Shown here: positions 1 to 52,789 of the stretch, piece after piece | How positions within the stretch are numbered: the stretch's first letter is position 1 | How the letters are laid out: each line of letters begins with the position of its first letter | DNA from: Norana najaformis | Taxonomy: Eukaryota; Annelida; Clitellata; Crassiclitellata; Hormogastridae | Reading direction: 5' to 3' | DNA length: 64,000 nucleotides | Assembly: GCA_964023275.1 (NCBI GenBank) | Contig: OZ029913.1 | Coordinates: forward strand, 50,785,509 to 50,849,508 | Program-made: the position numbers and the translations under genes | The notes under the pieces: generated by a model | What the model was told of the DNA's origin: nothing | Database searches by the model: none | Seen by the model: the letters and a program-made list of their open reading frames with translations, nothing else

Positions 1-420
1 TTATAAACTGAACGCCTAAAAATTGTTCTTCAAACTAAGACTAACTGGAATACCGATATTCAAGTGCAGTTATAAAATTAGGTTATTTGCAGGAATCGTT
101 GGCTTGTGAGCATTAGGCTTAAAAGAACGTAATTCGAACTCAATGCTCTTCAATTATTGAACACTGACTGTGCTTGCGCTCTGATATTGGCGGTTAGAAT
201 ATAGGTTAGAATAGATTGGAATCAAATAGAATTGAAAAGATTTGTTTAGCTTTTGCAAAGTTTGGGATGGTAGGCTCTTCGACAATATTAATATGAAAAC
301 CGCAGTTTAAATGAAATGACACAAGTAGGACAGTCCAGAAAAACAAAGACACACCCTCACCCTTGTGTTGTCTTCTCCTGTCTTGGCCTCTCTTTCTCTC
401 CGCCTATAAAGGGGTCCCCA

Positions 421-432
421 TTTCATCATCAC

Positions 433-481
<49 letters not shown>

Positions 482-482
482 G
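421..482 (+). repeat. (CAT)n microsatellite
   Basis: About 20 CAT units. Poly-His (+) and poly-Met (-) frames are artefacts. A second (CAT)n with CAC interruptions closes the window at 63926-63967. Confidence 0.95.
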
Positions 483-1367
483 TCATCAACACCATCATCT
501 CATCTCTAAGAACGTAGCTTTTGACAATTTCACTAAGATTCTACATGGATAAAATAATACATTTAGGAAAAGCAGTTCTACGACGATGCCAATCATCTAG
601 CAGCTGTTGTACGGTTTCCTTGAAGAATAACTGCGCTCATGTTGTGTTGCATATCAGCTTTGAAAGGATTTGCGAGAGAGTCGCTATGACTGGGACCAGT
701 CGATGCATACTTGGCTGAGGAGGAGTGAATGAAGTCAGCCTGATCGTCCTTGTCTTGTGTAAGAGTTGGCGATCGAAATAGACTTCTGCAGATGTCCTGG
801 CCAATCATGGACCACAGTCAATCTGAATGCGATAGATCAGTGGTCCGATGCAGTCGGCCATCAGAGATATCTATCTGAAGACGTCCATGCATTGAGCGCA
901 TGCATTAGACTGGTGAGCCAGAGACAACCAGCGAGCGATGAATGACGCTGTGTGGGAATGTCTAATGCGTGCGATCAGTGCCTGGCAGACAATGGCTACA
1001 CAACGCAATTAACTACTTCGACGATACTTCTTCAGCCGACCGACACGCACCACTTGAGCGACATCTTACACCGCTTGCCTCATCATCATCGTCGCCTTCA
1101 TCTCGGTCAGTTGTTTCGATGTCTGTCAGAAGACTTAATTATGATCAATTGGAGATTTTTATGGGGGTTGTTACGGCCGACGGTCGGATGACACTTCTCG
1201 TAGTGTGCTGATGGAAAGAGAAAGTGAAACTGACTTCCAGTCAAACGAGAAACTAGACGTTGAATGCACTCATTAACTAGTTTCAGAGTCGTCGGCCTTT
1301 ACGCTACAGTTCTCTAAGCGTGATTCATTAAGTACCGCTCAAAGCAGTTACTTAAAAGGTGTTTGAT

Positions 1368-1545
1368 ATGTACATACATACATAGATACATATACATACA
1401 TACATACACACACATAAATACATACATACATACATACTTACATGCAGGCAGACAGACAGACAGAAAGACAGATATACATGAAGACAAAACAGACATATAT
1501 ACATACACACATGAATACATGCATACATGCATACATATATGTATA
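1368..1545 (+). repeat. (CATA)n and (CAGA)n microsatellites
   Basis: CATA-type units, then CAGACAGA (1447-1472), then CATA again. Overlapping frames on both strands are translations of the repeat. Confidence 0.92.
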
Positions 1546-2876
1546 TTATCTCCATAACCTCTATCCTGCTGTATCTGTCAGCCTGTCTGTTGTCTGCCTC
1601 TTACAATACACGTGTATATCGGTTAATTCTTTAAAATTAGACATATTACATGCACGGTGTACAGAATACCGTGTATTCTTTGTGCGTGTTTGGGTTGCTA
1701 AAAAACTAGGCCGACTAAGAGCTGAGTTCGGGTCACCTGGATGGAATGGATCAGCAGATGCACCAATTTGAATGAAGGTCCATATTTCTTTAACCTCTTT
1801 GAATGCGCTATTTTATCACGTGACATTAGATGACCAGCAACACAGAGAAGTTTCCGAAAAGCTCATGTTATCTGCAATATCTCGATGTTTCTATTTGCTT
1901 CACTTCTCTCTTTGTATCTTCCTTCACTCCTTTCTCTTTTCATTTAGTCTCTTCTCTTTCTGTCTTCTCTGCTAATGTTTTCGCTTTTTCTTACATGTTG
2001 ACTTTTCTCTCCCATCTCAAATTATCCTATCCATCACATTGTCATCAGTCTGTAAGGCTTCTCTCTGTAGGCTGATCTTCGCAATTTTCAAGTGTGTAAG
2101 CCTCGTCGATGCACTTACGCTAGAATACCCTCAGTATCGAATAAATCTCTTAACATCGACCATATTGCCTAATGTTGAACGAACAGATTACGGTCTAGTT
2201 CATATAATGTCAAAAGCCCCATCAGATGTGACGACTTCAGCCAATTCAAATTCTGATATTCCGCTCTGGTTACGCAAAATTAAGCTTCATTCAAGCTGGT
2301 TTCTAGTGAATGGTTGACCCTCGATTGCTTTGTATACCTGATCTGATTTTCTGCGCTTAATAGCTTTTTCGCGAGCTAGGAATGCCTCGTTGTGTTCAGC
2401 GGACGAAATCGACGATAACAATCATATTCTTTGCGCAGATTAAATGATTCAGTGGTCGACTTTCCTTCCGTTTCCAGTCTTGCAACTGCATATACAAAGA
2501 GAGATTTCATTGACCGTTAAGATTAACCAAGAAAGACCTCTTCAGCCTGCATTTCAAATTAGTTTTCGATGACTAAGCTGATTTTGGAAGGGAAAGCAAA
2601 TGCCTTTCCCAAGATATGGTATAATTCTACGAATTGCTAGTATAAGTGGATCGTTGATTCCGGTGAAATTAGTTGTCAAGTCGTGTAAATCATAAGACAG
2701 GTTGTCCGGTTGCTTGATTATTATTATCGCGTTTGCTTTATGCCATTTTGTCCATCTACTAGTAATAATTATGAAAGGAAGGTCCATGCATATGATGAAT
2801 TTGTGTTTTTGCTGTATGCTTTGTATTATGTTTAACAGAATCGCTGTAAGGAGCCTAACAGAGAAGCGGCGGCGAG

Positions 2877-42648
<39,772 letters not shown>

Positions 42649-42785
42649 TCTGCTGCCTTTGTCTTGAAAGAATCTTAAGATTGCAAGCTCAATACATCGA
42701 CAGTCAGAGTGCTAATACAGGTAGCAAAATCAAGACTTAACATAGGAAATGCCACAAAGAAATAGATCGAAAGCAAACTTCACTA

Positions 42786-42791
42786 AATAAA
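42786..42791 (+). terminator. Candidate HCN polyadenylation signal AATAAA
   Basis: The first AATAAA after the HCN stop, 138 bases downstream. A second lies at 43139-43144. No transcript evidence is available to choose between them. Confidence 0.35.
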
Positions 42792-43699
42792 TAGGACAGG
42801 GATTCAATTAGATTACTGAGAACTGGCGCTATATTAACCCACGCGTTATTTTGCTAATAACAATTTAGATTCTACCATCAATGAAGCTTCAATCAGTCAG
42901 ACAGCATAGCTATCCAAACCTGGTTTTGTGAAGCTGCTCACTTGGAACTCGTATACGAAATTAGCTTCAGCGATGCTCATAGCGACCCATTCAAAGAGTA
43001 AATCAGCGTAAACATGTTCACCCTAGTAACAAATGATTTCTGTCGAACAAGTATGCTCAGGTAGCCTGTGATCAACACAGATTTCTAACTAAACTACGGC
43101 CAGACATTAAAAAGACAGTTTGCTGTATAATCCTGGCAAATAAAGGCTGAGTCTTCTGCTGCAATGGAACGTCTATACTATGCACAATGAATCGAAACAA
43201 GTGCCATCTATCGACATCACCAGAGCGATTGTAATTCTGTTGCATGTTTCACTGATATAAGACAATAGACAGAGTCTGTAGAGTCTTTGTGTGTACTATT
43301 ATATTGTTAGAAAACGTTCTGTCATTGTTTTGCACAATGCAGCAAAAGAAAAATCATTTAAGACTGACGAAGGAAAACTAATTCGCGAAACTCTCTTGAA
43401 AGCAAGACAAAAAGTTCTGCTACAGGATGGTGCAGCCAACTGTTAAATGGCGACATGCCTTCAGCTTAGGAAATTGGTATAAGTACGAAGCATCTGAACC
43501 GATTGATTTTAGATTTGACTTGTTTCAATTCGTTGCGGACACCTCTGGCCATAAAAGTTGGTGAGTGATCGGGTTATTTGTATTAGGGTGGTGCTCAAAA
43601 ACTAGTCTAGGAAATTCTTGGGACATCCCTATTTATGTACACTTTGATATACTAATATTATGTGCAAAATAAGTTCTCCAAGTTTGATATCCATGTCGG

Positions 43700-44785
43700 T
43701 AGAACCAATATATTTATAATTTCAAGATTTGTGGAAAAGACACAAATATATTTGCACTTTTTAATGCTACTTATTGGCAGAGGGGATAACAATCACCAAC
43801 ATCTGTTAAATGGAACGAAAACACTCTACCACAGTTATGTGCGTTACCTTCATTTTGAGGTCTTTATTTGTGCTCAGATAGTATTCCAAGCCTACGACTG
43901 CGATCAGTTACGGCATATTATTATGGATTTTACAGATATTATACAGCGTTTGATGTTCACAAATCAGCTGATGTTCGAAACATTAGTCACAAGATGCACC
44001 CTTTGAGGAGAAACATGACTCAGGCAGATCAGGGTAAGCTCTACAGCCATCATGAGGCCGACTCTTGCAGCAAAAATGCTATAGACATTTTTGTAGCGTC
44101 ATTCATCAATTCCTTATTGCTGCTGAAAAATGCTGCAGTTTCATCATCCGACATACTATCAGCAATTCTATCATGGCCGATGGCCAAGCACTTTAGAACT
44201 TCTTGAACATCTGTATGTCGAGTCCGGAAGATTCACAAACCAATAAGTTGAATACATCTGTAAGGATAATCTGAAAAAGGTGGTGTCGGTATGCCAGATG
44301 CCGTAGCTATTTTCCCATCTTCTCTTCATTGAAGGCTGCAGCTTCTGCTCGAACAACAGAGTTGCTAGCAGTAGTGTCGAAAACATGGCTTTCACTTTCC
44401 CAGCAAATTGCCAGTCACTGAATGCTGCCTCAACTGCATTAGCCATTGCCTCCCCTCTGCTGTACTGAAGCTTTGGCACATTCAGTAGGCGCTCCACTCC
44501 TTGTCCTGATACAAGAACAAACAGACAGGTGGCCAACTTTCTCAGGCTGTTGAGAAATATCGAGCAGAAGTTTTCCGTCGCAATGCACTACAAATGGAAC
44601 ATCAAGAGCAAGACTTATCTGCCAACAACTTGTCCTCTAACAGTGTAATTGTTTCATCCCTGTGCTTCATTCTTCTGCGTCGAATAGACTAGGTCAGTTT
44701 CATCCGGAACAGTAGGACGGACGCACGAATTCCAATTAAAATGAGCACAAGACAATAACAGACGCCAATAACAGAGTTCTTGCTC
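43700..44785 (-). pseudogene. Decayed transposase-like (hAT-related?) gene copy
   Basis: On the - strand, in several frames: MKHRDETITLLEDKLLADKS, then VPFVVHCDGKLLLDISQQ, then the frame 44536-44171 with VLVSGQGVERLLNVPKLQYS and EAAFSDWQFAGKVKAM, then LEQKLQ-like sequence. The order (W/C-D-G-K-L-L ... V-S-G-x-G-V-E-x-L-L-x-V-P-K ... W ... K-A-M) matches a family that I recall as abundant uncharacterised, transposon-associated proteins in Hydra and other invertebrates, where the next block is DTTASNTG. That block is not intact here. The lower end (44100-43700) is too decayed to align with confidence. Confidence 0.55.
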
Positions 44786-45583
44786 TTGTCGTCCGATTCG
44801 TATGCAAACATTTCATCTTCATCTTCGATTGCGAATCTTGGCCGCCGAAGAACTGTGCATCGTAATCTCGGTTACTTTTGGTGCTGCTGTGTCGAGGGAT
44901 TCATATTCTGGTCAAGTCGTGAACTCGTCTTAGGCCGAAGTCTCAGTCGGTGCATCGATCGCTTGTCATATTCAAGTCGACTAGATGAAGTTCGTAACAG
45001 AAGATAGGCCTACTCCGCCACTCCAGAAGTAAATGGCTTTTCGGAAACCTCTTCCGAAGAACAACGGATTTTCCAGGCGAGGGAATGATGTCGATTTAAC
45101 TAATCTGGGAGATCGTCGTTAAACTATTGTGGACATGTAGATCCATCTGAGATCGGTCAGTGACCCATGATTTATTGAAGCGCATCTATCTCTACACAGT
45201 GTTCTTTCGGCGCCTATGATGGCAACTTAATGGCCCCATGCGAAATATCTAATCCTCAAAGAATAGCATTTAGCTAAGCACAATATATAGGCTAACATCG
45301 ATTTACACTCGTTTTCCTTTGCATTTCTCAGGCTGTTTCCAACTGTCTTTCTAACTGTATGTTTGCCTACCTGCGACCGTTTCTGTCTCTCCGTACCTTC
45401 CTCCTCGAGTTTTATGTCTTCGATTTTAGCCTTCCTATTTACTCTGTTTCTATCGGCCTAACTTCTTTCTGTCCTTCTAGCTCTCTGCCACTTTCTCTCT
45501 CTCTCTCCCTTTTGTTAGGGATTCCTTGCTCTTGTGTTATCGATTTCTCTCTGTCTGTCTGTCTGTCTGTCTGTGTGTTCTTT

Positions 45584-45636
<53 letters not shown>

Positions 45637-46439
45637 TGCTTCTCTCTTTCTTTCTAGTTCCGTCTGTTAGTTTATTGTATTTTATTACGTATATCCTGGT
45701 TATGCACAAGAGAACTTATTATCTAGATTGCAACAGATGTAGTGTAGTGATTTCTGTATATATGTATATATGAAATGTGTGTATGCGTATAAAACACTTA
45801 CATTCATTATCAAATTTCACCGCGATTCTCTTTCTTAACCCTTTTTGAGCCGATGGCTTCATTTGTAATTGCAGCAATCGGTTGGTAGTGGAGACGTATC
45901 ACAGCATCTAAATTTAACTAATTAAAATGGAGTTTCTCATTAATCAATGGAGATCGATAGGACCTTGACAGGGAGCCTGAATCTGGAGCGAGCGAGACAA
46001 GATTGGCTGTTATTGGGATATTGACGCTTAAAGGACTTTCAATCAATCCAGTGGTTCTGTACAAGAGTGTGGCTTTTCGGTGCAAAGGAGACAGAATAGC
46101 GTTGGACAACAATCAGCTCAAGACGACGCCTTCGACTTTAAGGCTGGCACAGATTGCGTCCCAGCTTTCAACTGAATTACTTTTTGCCCCGAAGCAAAAC
46201 TACAATTTCCAATTTTACTGAAAGAACTGTTCAACATAATATAACATCAGCTTTAACTAGTAAGCATCTTACAGCAATATATGGGATAAGAAATTCAGCA
46301 CAGACGAAAGTGAAGAAAGACCATTTGTCCTGGTGCACTAAAACCAAGAAACCATAGACAGAAAAGACCCGACTCCAAAATGCGTCCGTACATCCCTCGT
46401 GGACCAGGCTGACCCGAGACTAAAACATAGAAAACTCCC
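44786..46439. other. Intergenic segment
   Basis: A frame at 44780-45007 and the simple repeats at 45541-45632 are all I see. No recognisable gene. Confidence 0.4.
45541..45632 (+). repeat. (CTGT)n then (CT)n microsatellite
   Basis: TCTG units at 45550-45575, then about 40 bases of perfect CT. Confidence 0.93.
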
Positions 46440-46770
46440 TGATTTATTCTATGCACAAATAGTGCTCAGATAAATGGAACAGTTAGGCGTATACCAGTGA
46501 TAAGTACTCGCACACTTGTAAAGCTCAACCAACCACAGCCGACGGCTGACACCCTGTGCAAAGTTCCTGGTCCACTTTGCATTGAGGATGAGAACTGACG
46601 ACAGCCGAATGAAGTTCGCAGTATATCCTACACGGTTATGCTCACCGACTGATCCTCCCTCATAGATGGTAGAATACGCAGCCTCCGGATAATCCTCAGG
46701 CCACCAGGTTTGTGTAGGACAGGCATTCCTTAATAGATGGCTGACTGATCTCAAAGTCTCTCAGTCAATT
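46440..46770 (-). mobile_element. Dispersed repeat family R1, copy 3
   Basis: Shares with the other copies gaatgcctgtcctacac, ttctaccatctatgagggag, gttctcatcctcaatgcaaa and ggaccaggaactttgcac. A 101-codon frame (46754-46449) crosses it. The 3' tail is not seen. Confidence 0.6.
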
Positions 46771-47076
46771 GACGATCGACATCGCCGCATCGCTGATTTT
46801 GAGATTTTATGGTCAAGGACAGTATAGGCTCTATATAAATCTAGGGCTGGATGCTGTCCAAAAGGAAACAGATCTACTTATTCAATTAAAGACGGCGGTC
46901 AGGCATCTGCTGATATGAGACAAAATGTGTCCAAAAACAAACAAAATCTAGAGCAGACTTAAGGAAAAACTTCTTAATGCAAACTTGGACACAGTACAAG
47001 TACGAACATACGAGAATTGTCGAGCAAACTCTGCATAGGATAAACAACAGCCATATTTGCCGTCGGCGAATCGTCT

Positions 47077-47170
47077 TATTGCAACGCTTTGCGTACACAC
47101 ACACACACCTACACACACACACCTACACACACACACACACATATATATATATACGCAAAGCGTTTCAATA
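47077..47170 (+). repeat. Hairpin: 19-base inverted repeat around (AC)n(AT)n
   Basis: The left arm tattgcaacgctttgcgta (47077-47095) and right arm tacgcaaagcgtttcaata (47152-47170) pair at 18 of 19 positions. The spacer is (AC)n with CT interruptions, then (AT)n. Confidence 0.85.
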
Positions 47171-47239
47171 ATATATATATATGAAGTGAGCAGATGATGA
47201 AATACAGCATCCAGTGTAACGTAGGTCTATTAAACAAGG

Positions 47240-47350
47240 TTCCAAAGAGACTCGTACCGAGAATGAAAGACATATGCACGTGTGGAATAGGATACGCTTA
47301 AGCCGCTTAGGATTAAGGCGCTACGTAAATGTTTGATGGTCCTCACTGGA
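47240..47350 (+). mobile_element. LINE/SINE tail (GGCGCTACGTAAATG)
   Basis: aggattaaggcgctacgtaa followed by atgtttgatgg fits the recurrent tail. Nothing coding precedes it. Confidence 0.35.
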
Positions 47351-48014
47351 TTCATTTACACCGACCAAACAAAACCTGGCGAAGCTTTAGAATCCGCTCT
47401 GCTTATACCAAGCGCTTCATGAGACTTAGGCGTTGTCAAGTTTTCCGCTGGAAAAAGGACAATCCAAGCAATGCCACATTCTGACCAACAAATTTTCTCA
47501 TAATATACTGGGACTATGACATTTAGCATTATAATTGTATGTAAAATTATTGTAAATAGGACTCATATTGACTCTTTATCCAGAAGAAAATATCAAAAGG
47601 CGCCCTGTGCAAAACATTAACGCCACTAAATGACTTTCTAGATCAGGTTAATCCAGGTTAGTTTGGTTATTGGAATAATGCACAAAACATTTATGTCGCA
47701 GCAAAAAAAAAGATAGTAAGGAGGATGAACAATGACCCGCGCCATAAAGAGAAACATTCTAAAACGGATGCTAAAGCAACGAAAGCAGTAGAAAAATATA
47801 AAAAATACAAAACCAATGCAAATAAGATAAGCACTGAGAATGCTAACACAATGAAAAGAACTATGAACTAGAGAGAACTATGCATTACATAGAAGAAAAC
47901 GCAGGTTTTGAGTTAGTCTAGACACTATGACAGAAAAAGCAAAATCGCAAATACATCTGTGAAGTCAGGGCTGTTAACAACTGTCAGTGCCCAAGTGCAA
48001 GTACCTGTGCGTTA

Positions 48015-48095
48015 ATTCCTATCTTTAATTCAGCTGGTGCTGGGGCTTCAGCCACAGGTGCTCTAACCAATCGGCTACCGTGCCCAGGGTAGTCG
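48015..48095 (-). mobile_element. tRNA-like SINE head, - strand
   Basis: The - strand reads GGTAGCCGATTGGTTAGAGC, a good box A. The box B region is eroded. It abuts a second tRNA-like sequence on the opposite strand. Confidence 0.45.
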
Positions 48096-48165
48096 ATTGG
48101 TTACAGCGCTCGGCTTGTAATGCGGAAAGTACGGGTTCGCGTCTCCCCTCAGACGGCTACTGTGT
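48088..48165 (+). mobile_element. tRNA-like (Thr-like) SINE head, + strand
   Basis: Box A GTAGTCGATTGGTTACAGCG, an anticodon-loop-like CTTGTAA (TGT) and box B GGGTTCGCGTCTCCC. The acceptor and anticodon stems do not pair fully, so it is not a functional tRNA gene. Confidence 0.5.
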
Positions 48166-48650
48166 AGGGACATTGAGTAAGTCTTTCACTCAAAACTGCT
48201 CATCGATTGATGCTAAGTCATTCGATAATGGTGTTCAATAATTGCAGAAATAATCAGGGCCGTCTTATCCATTAGGCACAGTAGGCACTGTGCCTAGAGC
48301 CTACGAACTTTACAGGGGCCTACGAAAGTCAAAAGTGAGATATAGAAAAATATAAATTGACCCGAAAATAGAAAAAGGAAATACAAATTTAATAACCTTA
48401 AAGTTTGTACTGAAACAGTTTAAGCTGTGCTACATTATGTTAACTTGCGGCTCTTTGCATTAGCAAAATCACATATGTGATGTCCTCAAATGTCATTTCC
48501 CGATTTAAGTCGTTTTCAATTGAAAGTAGTGCAAGGGAAGATAGACGTCAAGATATAATGTGAATGTGTTTCGCTCTAATGCAGAGTTGGCAGTTGGGGC
48601 CTACGAATGCGAGAGTGCCTAGGGCCTACGACGACCTTAAAACGGCCCTG

Positions 48651-48652
48651 TA

Positions 48653-48706
<54 letters not shown>
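48651..48706 (+). repeat. (AAT)n microsatellite
   Basis: About 18 perfect AAT units. Poly-Tyr frames on the - strand are artefacts. A (GATTA)n run follows at 48843-48862. Confidence 0.95.
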
Positions 48707-48708
<2 letters not shown>

Positions 48709-48862
48709 ATAGGGAGAGAGTTGGTTCCAGTTATTAATACGGGTACAGCAGAAATATTTATAGGCATCAACACGTACTTGAAATTTGCAAAGTTTGAAGG
48801 CGTGGCCACGCGAGCCTTGGTTGGTAGTGGGAGAACAGTTCAGATTAGATTAGATTAGATTA

Positions 48863-50084
48863 GTATTAGCAACTTCATTTTCTTAGCCTAGGCATGTGAA
48901 GGATGGCGGGTGGCCAGTCATCTTTCTCTGATCTTACCAACGACAGTGTGCACTTTACAGTCGATGTACTCATTTCATAAATGTAGGATCAGCATGCTAA
49001 CAAATGGACTACAATGATTTAACATTTGCTCACAATTACACACATATTTTGGCTGGAAATGTTTGATGCTGAGCGCTTTAAATGCCTTCTTCCGTCCTCA
49101 GCCCGTACAGCTTTTACTGATTCTTATTTGCGGTCAGCGAAGAACAAGAAATTACTATCGCTTTGCAAATGCGCACTGCATCCTTTCGTGTTGCCTCCAG
49201 CAGACAGTTTCTTAAAGAGCAACTGTACAGCCTCGACCCGGTTCAGTTCTCAATAATTCGTCCGTGAGATCCACCATGATTTTGTCTAGTATACATCGAG
49301 CCATTGTGTTTTTGCTACTAGAAAGAAAAATATTACAGGATCCAAACATTATTAAATTGCAAATGTAGACCATAATTTTATGTTCCGGCAAAATACCCAC
49401 GTCAAAGCTTCTACTATCAATTTCAATGTCTTCTAAAATAGATATTAACCAAAATGTAAATATCCGTTTTCTGTAGTGACCGTGTGGCCTCCACTCTGCT
49501 CATTTTTCGATGCATGTTTCGAGTGAGATCCTTCACCACCGCTACCACTTTAATTACATGTATTAATTAATTATTCTTATAAGAACTTCAGCGATGGAAG
49601 ACTTCAATACAATACCATTTCAGAGCAACTTTTTCAGAGGCACTCCCGAGCATATAGCTCAACGTCAAAAGATCGCTAGGTGACTCAGTTTATTATTGCA
49701 GTCGTAAAAATTACTTTGAAACTTCTCATTATCGTGCGCCTTCAGTTTGCCAGTCTTACCTGACTTACAAAGCAATTTTATTTGATGGCAGGCTACCACA
49801 GAGCTATAACACTCAATGTATTAGAGTCAGCAGAAGACTTCAGGCTACACATGCATCGCTTGTGCCAAAGTTACGTGACTCTGCCAGATGCTTATCCGAA
49901 GCATTCGCATTAGTGCCTATGGTCGTTTTCTTTGATTACATCGACTCTTGTAAGTATTAAGCGCACTGCTGTATGGATCTGCGGCGAGGCCAATGTCTGT
50001 GGCAACAAGAAATGACTGCAGCAGAACATCATAGATGACTGAGGAAGTTTGCATATTTTCGCGGCTGATAAATTTTTTAATAAA
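48863..50084. other. Intergenic segment, nothing recognised
   Basis: AT-rich, with short frames only. Confidence 0.4.
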
Positions 50085-50420
50085 ACTATATCGAAAGGAC
50101 AAGATAACAGAATATACTGTAGAGAATATCACCTGTAAGAGAAGACTGAAATGGATGGGACATGTAATTCGTATGGACAAAGACCGAAAAGCCAGCCAAG
50201 CGATGAACTGAATCCATGAAGAGAAAATGAGGAAAGGAAGACCAAGAAAGAACTGGCTGCTGGAGACCATCAGAGACACCGTCTGAGATGTTTGGAGATG
50301 TCTTGGGACGAGGCAAGAAGACTGGCGATGGACGGAGGTGAATGGAGAAGCTGCGTTGCTTGATTTGCAGACCTGGATTGAAAGGACAAAGTACTAAGTA
50401 AGTAAGACTGTTACTAAGTA
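50085..50420 (+). pseudogene. RTE-like LINE C-terminal fragment with (TAAG)n tail
   Basis: One frame reads RRLKWMGHVIRMDKDRKASQ, then EEKMRKGRPRKNWLLETIRD, then a stop and frame change. The R-R-L-x-W-x-G-H-V-x-R-M-D and K-R-x-G-R-P-R-x-x-W blocks mark the C-terminal region of RTE/CR1-type polyproteins. A taagtaagta tail follows. Confidence 0.75.
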
Positions 50421-52789
50421 AGTATACTGTTAAGAGATTGAAGTTTTTGAAAATCAGAAAAGATTTTGCTTGTGAGGCTCTTGACGCCTCTTCTGACGTC
50501 GGGCCCTGAGCCTCTCGGTCTTCGCCACTCACACTCTGTTTTTGGTCTTAGTGCACACAGATGTCGCATCCTGGCTCCGCCTCTGATTGTGGGTCTATTA
50601 TCATCTAAAAATTACCACAGACTGTCATCTCAAGCAAACAATATAGATAGAGGTTCAATTATTTGCAGTGTCTAACGTCCGACGAATGTATAAAATTTGT
50701 AATGAAGCATTTATTCCTCTAGACATAATAAGTCAATCATCACTCTGAGAGCGACAATTGATATCGCAGTTCTTTTGAGCAGCAAACAGCGGAAAACCAA
50801 AAGCAAAGTGAACAAATTATGCGTCCTTGACACCAGGTGGCTAATCATTAACACGAGAGGGATATATGAAGCAATTACATTACTAAAGTTAGCAGCATAA
50901 ATACATCGTTCCGTATGCATTTAAATGTAAATGTGGGCTTACATGTTTTTCTGTAGCGGGTAGCGACCATATGGCTTAGACCCTGCTCATTGTATGATGA
51001 ATTTATGGGGTGAAATCCATCACCACCGCTGCCCGTTTGAACGGGTGCCACCCATTTAAGATCCCCGTGTACGGATCGTGCTAGCTTTTGAGTCTTTAAC
51101 GATGTTGACCTATAAGCCGAGACGTAGGCCTTTACTTTACGGCCATTCCTTTTATCCAATTCTGTGATGTACCGTAAGCTTCTTATTAAAACTGATGACG
51201 GATATAAGAAGCAGGCTTGCGAACAGATTATCTTTACATATATTGCAATCGAGAATGTTAAGGTAGGAATTATTCTTACTGATAACATTTGGGTTGTAAG
51301 ACATTACATCCCGGATAACGAAGAACTAAGTCAGTTCGCACAAGCTGTAGGTGTATATGCCACCTCCAAGGCATCTGTTGTGGAGTAAAAGCCTGGCTTC
51401 AGTCTTATGAATTTAAGGAAGGCATAAATGCGTGTTCGACTTCAGGCTGACCACCTGGATTGTACGATAAGAAGCAAGACTTTTTAAAATTCTGTTACAA
51501 CAATCAACCTATATCACATGCGCACTTGTGGGCAGTGGCATGTAGACAAACAAGAGACACTGTCCTGCGTTTAACTTGTCCTTGTTATTATTACGCAATA
51601 CTGTTTTATAGCCTTTAGTTTTGGCCTAATAGATATGCGATCTTGGACGGTCCAGAGAGCAGATCCCGTCTGTTGCTGTCCACGTGGCAGGGAGCTACTC
51701 GCACGGAAAATAGTAGAGAAAACGTTGCAGATTGCGGGAAAATTTCCAAGATTTAGGTCCATCAATCAAAAAAGCTCGCTTACAAAGAAAACGTCTAGAT
51801 TTTGGTAGGGCCTATAGCTAGTGAAAAGCAATCAGATGAAAACCATGGCCAACCCTTAATCGCACTTAACGTCGTTCTAATGTCGTGGATTTGTTAGATA
51901 CCTTAGAATCCAGAGCCTACACCATAAAACGGTTTGCTCTGTTTACTTGGTGTCTAGACGTGTTACGCTTGCGTTCACTTTTGCAGTTGCATGAGTTGAT
52001 TGCCCGATAATTGCTGTGCTAAAAAGGCCTCTGTTTATGTGTAACAAACGCTTGTGTTTTGGCCATTGCAGCTATGGTTGGATAAGTTACTTATATGAAA
52101 ACAGGTGACTTCATCGATTGGCAATGACTTGGTTTTGGTTCCTCTTTTCAGCGCCGGAGGTTCTGTTTCGGGAACGATCAGTGAAGTTGACGACAGACAA
52201 GGTCGACTTGACGTAGATCAATTCGCATAACCTGTTCAATACAATACAATCCAACAGGTTAATGGAAATGTACTTGATGGTCCATGCAGTATCTTAGAGT
52301 TGCACTTTGAACTGGGTAGCATGCAATAGAATAGTATTTCTAGCATAAAGACTGACAGTCTATACGTAAACTCTTTCGATACCGAATGAGAAGATAACGT
52401 AGAAACATTACTTGTTACAGAGATTAGAGAGTGAACGAAGAGGCCTATATACAGGCTTTCTGAAGTCTGCAAAAAGCCGCATTGAGTGCATCTTGCTGCT
52501 TGGAGTACATGTTGATCAGTTTGGGAGTGCGCTTGCAAAAATTATATCAGAATTTTTCTATTCTAGTCTAATGACTAACACACTTACCACAATGCACAAG
52601 GCATTAATTTATTTAAGTCGATTTAAGTGGAAGCGCAGTCAAAATCACAAATTGTTGGAGAAGCTCAATCGAAATCCAATGGGTCGAAAACAAGAGATCT
52701 GGAAGAAGAAGCCTACAGTGAGAGGGGCATTGATTAGTAATTTACCAAAATGATTACTAGGCCGATGGGGGACCAAGATATTATGTGTC
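50421..52789. other. Intergenic segment, nothing recognised
   Basis: Short frames only. The missing 3' exon(s) of the PRRT-like gene should lie on the - strand below 53661, but I could not identify them. Confidence 0.4.

Larger units (their letters stand above)
1..2876. other. Upstream region of HCN, no gene recognised
   Basis: Apart from the microsatellites at 421-482 and 1368-1545 I see no coding similarity. The frames present are short. The HCN promoter or 5'UTR exon could lie here, but I cannot place it. Confidence 0.5.

Noticed and set aside
307-552. Poly-His and poly-Met frames
   Set aside because: Translations of the (CAT)n repeat at 421-482.
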